25,418 bases of DNA from DAOUBP01 sp034432655. GTDB taxonomy: Bacteria > Chloroflexota > Anaerolineae > CG2-30-64-16. Shown piece after piece: positions 23,094-25,418 of this stretch. Within the stretch, counting starts at the first letter, position 1; each line of letters starts with the position of its first letter. The DNA lies in the NCBI GenBank assembly GCA_034432655.1, contig DAOUBP010000016.1:1-25418 (forward strand). Reading direction: 5' to 3'. Position numbers and translations under genes: made by a program. The notes beneath the pieces were generated by a model that was given only the letters and a program-made list of their open reading frames with translations, was not told the origin of the DNA and ran no database searches.

Positions 23094-23109
23094 GGCATTC
23101 TTTCAGGAA

Positions 23110-23454
23110 TTAATGATCTTCAAAGAAAAAGAGCCCGTTTCCATCCATGTCGAGCGCGACAAACTCTTTCCTTCCCCAAGGCTTGTCTTCTAAAGCCCCG
23201 TTTGGATGGATAACCCCTGCTTGCTGATACTCCTTATACAACGCTTCGATATTGTCTACTGCTATCCTGCAAGCAGTGTTTTCGGCTATATTCTTGTCCT
23301 GACATTCCCATAAATGGATTTCCACCGAGTCACGCTTAACGGCGGCATAATCGCCATAGTTGAAAAGTTCCGAAAAGCCCAATTTGCTCTTATAAAATTC
23401 GACCGAAGCCTTTACATTGGCAGCAGGGAATTTAGGGACAACATATTTAAACAT
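23110..23454 (-). CDS. VOC-family protein, bleomycin resistance-like
   Basis: A 114-aa glyoxalase/bleomycin-resistance fold protein. It starts MFKYVVPKFPAANVKASVEFY and shows the paired beta-alpha-beta-beta-beta modules of the VOC superfamily (VEIHLWECQDKNI, ACRIAVDNIEALYKEYQQAGV, PWGRKEFVALDMDGNGLFFFE). These PWG-x-x-EF-x-x-x-D-DGN features match drug-sequestering bleomycin-binding proteins, which bind rather than cleave the drug. AGGAG precedes the ATG. The gene is clearly AT-richer than the genes to the left. It lies 23 bp after the effector-binding gene, so the two may be cotranscribed. An enzymatic VOC role cannot be excluded. Confidence 0.85.
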   Translation of the reverse strand: MFKYVVPKFPAANVKASVEFYKSKLGFSELFNYGDYAAVKRDSVEIHLWECQDKNIAENTACRIAVDNIEALYKEYQQAGVIHPNGALEDKPWGRKEFVALDMDGNGLFFFEDH

Positions 23455-23477
23455 AGTCTGCTCCTATCTGTGATTGC

Positions 23478-23945
23478 CTACAAAATCGGAACACAAAAGT
23501 CCATCGTATGCTCGTAGTAGACTTCATAACTGGGACGTTGCGGGTCTACAATTAGTTGATGTTGTGGCACATACTCCGCAAAGAAACGCCTAATAGTCTC
23601 TCCTATCGTGTTCGAGTCCTTCTCAAGTGATAGGATTGCATAACGTCCACCTGGTAGTTGTTTTGTTTGGATATCTTCCGTGCCTTGGGAAATGGCTTCG
23701 GGAATTTCCAATGCGCACTCATAACCGACTAATTGAGCGCCGATGGTGCGTGGGATACCAATTACTTTTTGGGCTGAAGGCTCATAGCCGCACTGTCGAG
23801 CCCAGTCTTTTATGTGTTGAAAACCGTCCCGAATTTGTTCGCTATAACTACCAGTCGTTTGTTGTAGTTGGCAAGACACATAGGCGACAAAAACAGGTGT
23901 TAAATCTAGTATAGCAATGTGCAGTGGCTGTTCATTAAAGCTCAT
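23478..23945 (-). CDS. GyrI/Cass2-like effector-binding domain protein
   Basis: A 155-aa stand-alone effector-binding domain of the AraC/GyrI-like superfamily. Family pattern: FVAYVSCQLQQTTGSYSEQI, FQHIKDWARQCGY, VIGIPRTIGAQ, LVGYECALEIPEA, QTKQLPGGRYAILSLEKDS, and RPSYEVYYEH with the ligand-pocket Glu. Such proteins bind cationic amphipathic drugs or gyrase. The Cass2 subgroup was first found in integron cassettes, which fits the attC-like site 69 bp upstream. There is no DNA-binding domain. GGGAG lies seven bases before the ATG. AT-rich codon use differs from the backbone. Confidence 0.82.
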   Translation of the reverse strand: MSFNEQPLHIAILDLTPVFVAYVSCQLQQTTGSYSEQIRDGFQHIKDWARQCGYEPSAQKVIGIPRTIGAQLVGYECALEIPEAISQGTEDIQTKQLPGGRYAILSLEKDSNTIGETIRRFFAEYVPQHQLIVDPQRPSYEVYYEHTMDFCVPIL

Positions 23946-24013
23946 AAAAAGTCTCCCGTGCCGAAATCTTGAATGACAAAGTAGGCGTATTGGTGGTGGA
24001 ACGGATTAAGGCC

Positions 24014-24081
24014 GCCCAACAGCCTGCGCTTGAGCGGCGGCGGAGCGCAGCGAAGCCGTCCGCTCCAAGTGCGTGTTGGGC
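24014..24081 (-). other. attC-like integron recombination site
   Basis: Read on the minus strand: GCCCAAC (24081-24075, RYYYAAC), left arm CGCACTTGGAGCGG, a GC-rich loop, right arm CCGCTCAAGCGC, and GTTGGGC (24020-24014, GTTRRRY). The arms pair with a single extra G in the left arm, the extrahelical base typical of attC. The site lies 19 bp after the toxin stop codon, where a cassette's own attC should be, and its asymmetry points the same way as the genes. It is 68 bp long, within the attC range. Confidence 0.7.
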
Positions 24082-24100
24082 GCAACTATCCGTCAAAAAC

Positions 24101-24453
24101 CTACTCGTTGACACGACGTATGCGAAATATTCCTGGCATGATAACCGCAAAGGAACGCGGAAGTTCTGTCAGATGCTCCTTAACTGCCAAAGTCACAATC
24201 TCCGCTTTACGAGCGGGCGTCAAACCTGCCAGACGAATCAGCAGCACCCCATGCATGTGGAGGCGTTGACGAAACACCATCTCACCGAAATCCTTGTCCG
24301 CAGTCAGCAACAGTGCTGTCTCCTGATTCGCCAAGTTCAAGACAGCATCATCGGGCATCCCTGGCCCCAACTCAGCAACGTACGAAACCCGATGCCCCGC
24401 TCGCCGCAGACGTTCAACAATGGGGCGGTCAATGCTTTCGTCAGCCAAAAAGT

Positions 24454-24457
<4 letters not shown>
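24101..24457 (-). CDS. DUF5615 PIN-like toxin
   Basis: A 118-aa PIN-like nuclease-type toxin. Acidic residues at expected positions: Asp6/Glu7 in MNFLADESID, Asp in GMPDDAVL, and Asp in LLTADKDFGEMVF. It probably acts as a ribonuclease when not bound by its antitoxin. Its ATG overlaps the DUF433 stop by four bases (ATGA), the classic coupled toxin-antitoxin layout with the antitoxin first. Stop is TAG, followed 19 bp later by the attC-like site. It is higher in GC than the VOC and effector-binding genes, so the cassette has a different origin from these neighbours. Confidence 0.9.
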
Positions 24458-24690
<233 letters not shown>

Positions 24691-24719
24691 ATTCTCACCT
24701 ACACGATTTGTTGCGCTGC

Positions 24720-24781
24720 GCCCAGCGGCTTGCACATCACCTGCGCCGCGCCGCGCAGCGGCGTCAGGTGCAACTCTCCCT
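24720..24781 (-). other. Second attC-like site, partly degenerate
   Basis: Minus strand: left arm GTTGCACCTGACGCCGC (24774-24758), short loop, right arm GCGGCGCAGGTG followed by ATGTGCAAG, then GCTGGGC (24726-24720), one mismatch from GTTRRRY. The CACCTG(A)CGCCGC/GCGGCGCAGGTG stem has one extra A in the left arm, the same side as in the other site. The expected outer RYYYAAC box near 24781-24790 is not conserved. The orientation equals that of the site at 24014, so the two bracket the DUF433-DUF5615 pair as one cassette of about 0.7 kb. Confidence 0.55.
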
Positions 24782-25028
24782 GGCTGGCTGTGCCAGCCTT
24801 CCTACCCCATGAAACAGGCTTTTATCGTCTCCTGAGTATGATATACTTGATACGTCAGGCACGCAAGCCGTACTTTCGCGCTGGTGTCCGGGCTTAGCGC
24901 CCGACCCGAGCTGGAATCTGGTTTCCGGTTTACCCCCTTCCTGTTTCTTGGCACGACGGCGTGTTGGGCAGGCCCACGAGCCAAAATATGGAATCTGGTT
25001 TCACGATGTTACTCCTACAACGTCCTTA
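24782..25028. other. Gene-free interval with direct repeats
   Basis: No gene recognised. It contains two copies of the 14-mer TGGAATCTGGTTTC (24912-24925 and 24989-25002), a palindrome AGTATgatATACT (24836-24848), and a promoter-like site without its gene. A GTTGGGC box at 24963-24969 and a GCCCGAC at 24898-24904 could be attC ends, but the arms between do not pair well. Confidence 0.5.
24838..24866 (-). promoter_or_regulatory. Possible promoter upstream of the toxin-antitoxin cassette
   Basis: -35 TTGCGT at 24866-24861 and -10 TATCAT at 24843-24838 with a 17-bp spacer, followed by AGGAG (24833-24829). No sensible frame begins behind this AGGAG (the next ATG is followed by GGG TAG), so the leader may be left over from a lost gene and now serve the DUF433 gene. 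Confidence 0.5.
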
Positions 25029-25418
25029 TCACCACAATTCACCTTTACGCCACTCTGCGGAAAGTGGTGCACTTAGGTCTAGCGGCGGTGTTTTCGGAAG
25101 ACGTAGAATCATCACCTGTTCTTCGTCTTGAGATGGCAACAATTCAGTTCCGGTTCTGATAAACAACGGGCCGTGCCAAAGCTCCCACCCAAGTCGCTCA
25201 TAGAATGCAACACTGGATGGAGAAAGAGCTGCCAATTCATAGTCCTGAATCTCATCAGCGACGCGTTTCATAATGGCTGTTGCAAAACCACGATCGCGAT
25301 AGGCGGGGTCTGTGGCAACCGCTTCGATGTACGCCGTGCGCAAAAGAGGACCGCTCCCAACTTGCAAATAGCGGGTCACCCATAGCGCATGGCTTACAAG
25401 AAGGCCATTATGGTAACC
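25029..25418 (-). CDS. AAC(2')-like GNAT N-acetyltransferase, N-terminus cut by window edge
   Basis: Acetyl-CoA-dependent acetyltransferase. The frame stays open through the right edge, so the N-terminus is outside. The visible 129 residues show AYIEAVATDPAYRDRGFATAIM (acetyl-CoA motif A with R-x-x-G-x-A), ELAALSPSSVAFYERLGWELWHGPLF (motif B), and the C-terminal SAEWRKGELW. This order and the (D/E)-W-R-x-G-(D/E)-x-W ending match aminoglycoside 2'-N-acetyltransferases. Whether aminoglycosides are its real substrate is not shown. It lies at the right side of the cassette-like region with other possible drug-response genes. Confidence 0.83.
   Translation of the reverse strand, partial: GYHNGLLVSHALWVTRYLQVGSGPLLRTAYIEAVATDPAYRDRGFATAIMKRVADEIQDYELAALSPSSVAFYERLGWELWHGPLFIRTGTELLPSQDEEQVMILRLPKTPPLDLSAPLSAEWRKGELW

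Noticed and set aside
24897..24969. A further attC between GCCCGAC and GTTGGGC
   Set aside because: The outer boxes fit loosely, but the inner arms do not pair into a stem with the expected bulge.

Overview
The window looks like chromosomal DNA of a GC-rich, probably Chloroflexota (Anaerolineae/Caldilineae-like) bacterium. This is inferred from the rbs and liv operon style, the Pro/Thr/Lys/Glu-rich linkers behind the lipoboxes, the very large STAND-ATPase/SARP-type regulator and the many palindromic or octamer repeats between genes. No rRNA gene is present to prove it. Every gene I accept lies on the minus strand, so the text below follows the window from right to left when it describes transcription.

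Left part (1-3940): a ribose operon, rbsR-rbsK-rbsD-rbsC-rbsB, with rbsB cut by the window edge. It is preceded by a textbook sigma-70 promoter (TTGACA, 17 bp, TATAGT) with a near-perfect LacI-type operator over the predicted start site, which suggests autorepression by RbsR. The ATPase gene rbsA is not between the other genes and would have to lie beyond the left edge. Next (3960-6815) come mutY, interrupted near its 3' end by an in-frame amber codon, a small zinc-ribbon membrane protein, and an MFS transporter with its own promoter.

Centre (6827-20492): a long co-oriented block. A STAND/BTAD regulator is followed by a family I CoA-transferase, a thiolase, a DUF35 zinc-ribbon/OB protein, an alpha/beta hydrolase and a complete branched-chain-amino-acid-type ABC transporter (livJ-livG-livF-livH-livM). 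Together they read as uptake, CoA activation and thiolytic processing of a carboxylate-type substrate. The substrate cannot be told from sequence. LivH carries an unusual extra block of about 150 residues. The gaps hold octamer tandem repeats, a duplicated 102-bp palindromic element and several strong hairpins. A palindrome of similar style sits inside the regulator's coding frame.

Right part (20555-22821): an M29-like aminopeptidase and an alpha/beta hydrolase form a two-gene operon with a good promoter.

Far right (about 23070-25418): a visibly different segment of lower GC with small cargo genes: a VOC/bleomycin-resistance-like protein, a GyrI/Cass2-like effector-binding protein, a DUF433-DUF5615 toxin-antitoxin pair, and an AAC(2')-like acetyltransferase cut by the window edge. 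The toxin-antitoxin pair is bracketed by two attC-like sites in the same orientation, each with an extra unpaired base on the same arm. A possible attC half-site lies behind the VOC gene. No integron integrase is in the window. I interpret this as a small integron cassette array or CALIN-type cluster. It is the most interesting system here, together with the amber-interrupted mutY and the palindrome inserted in the regulator.
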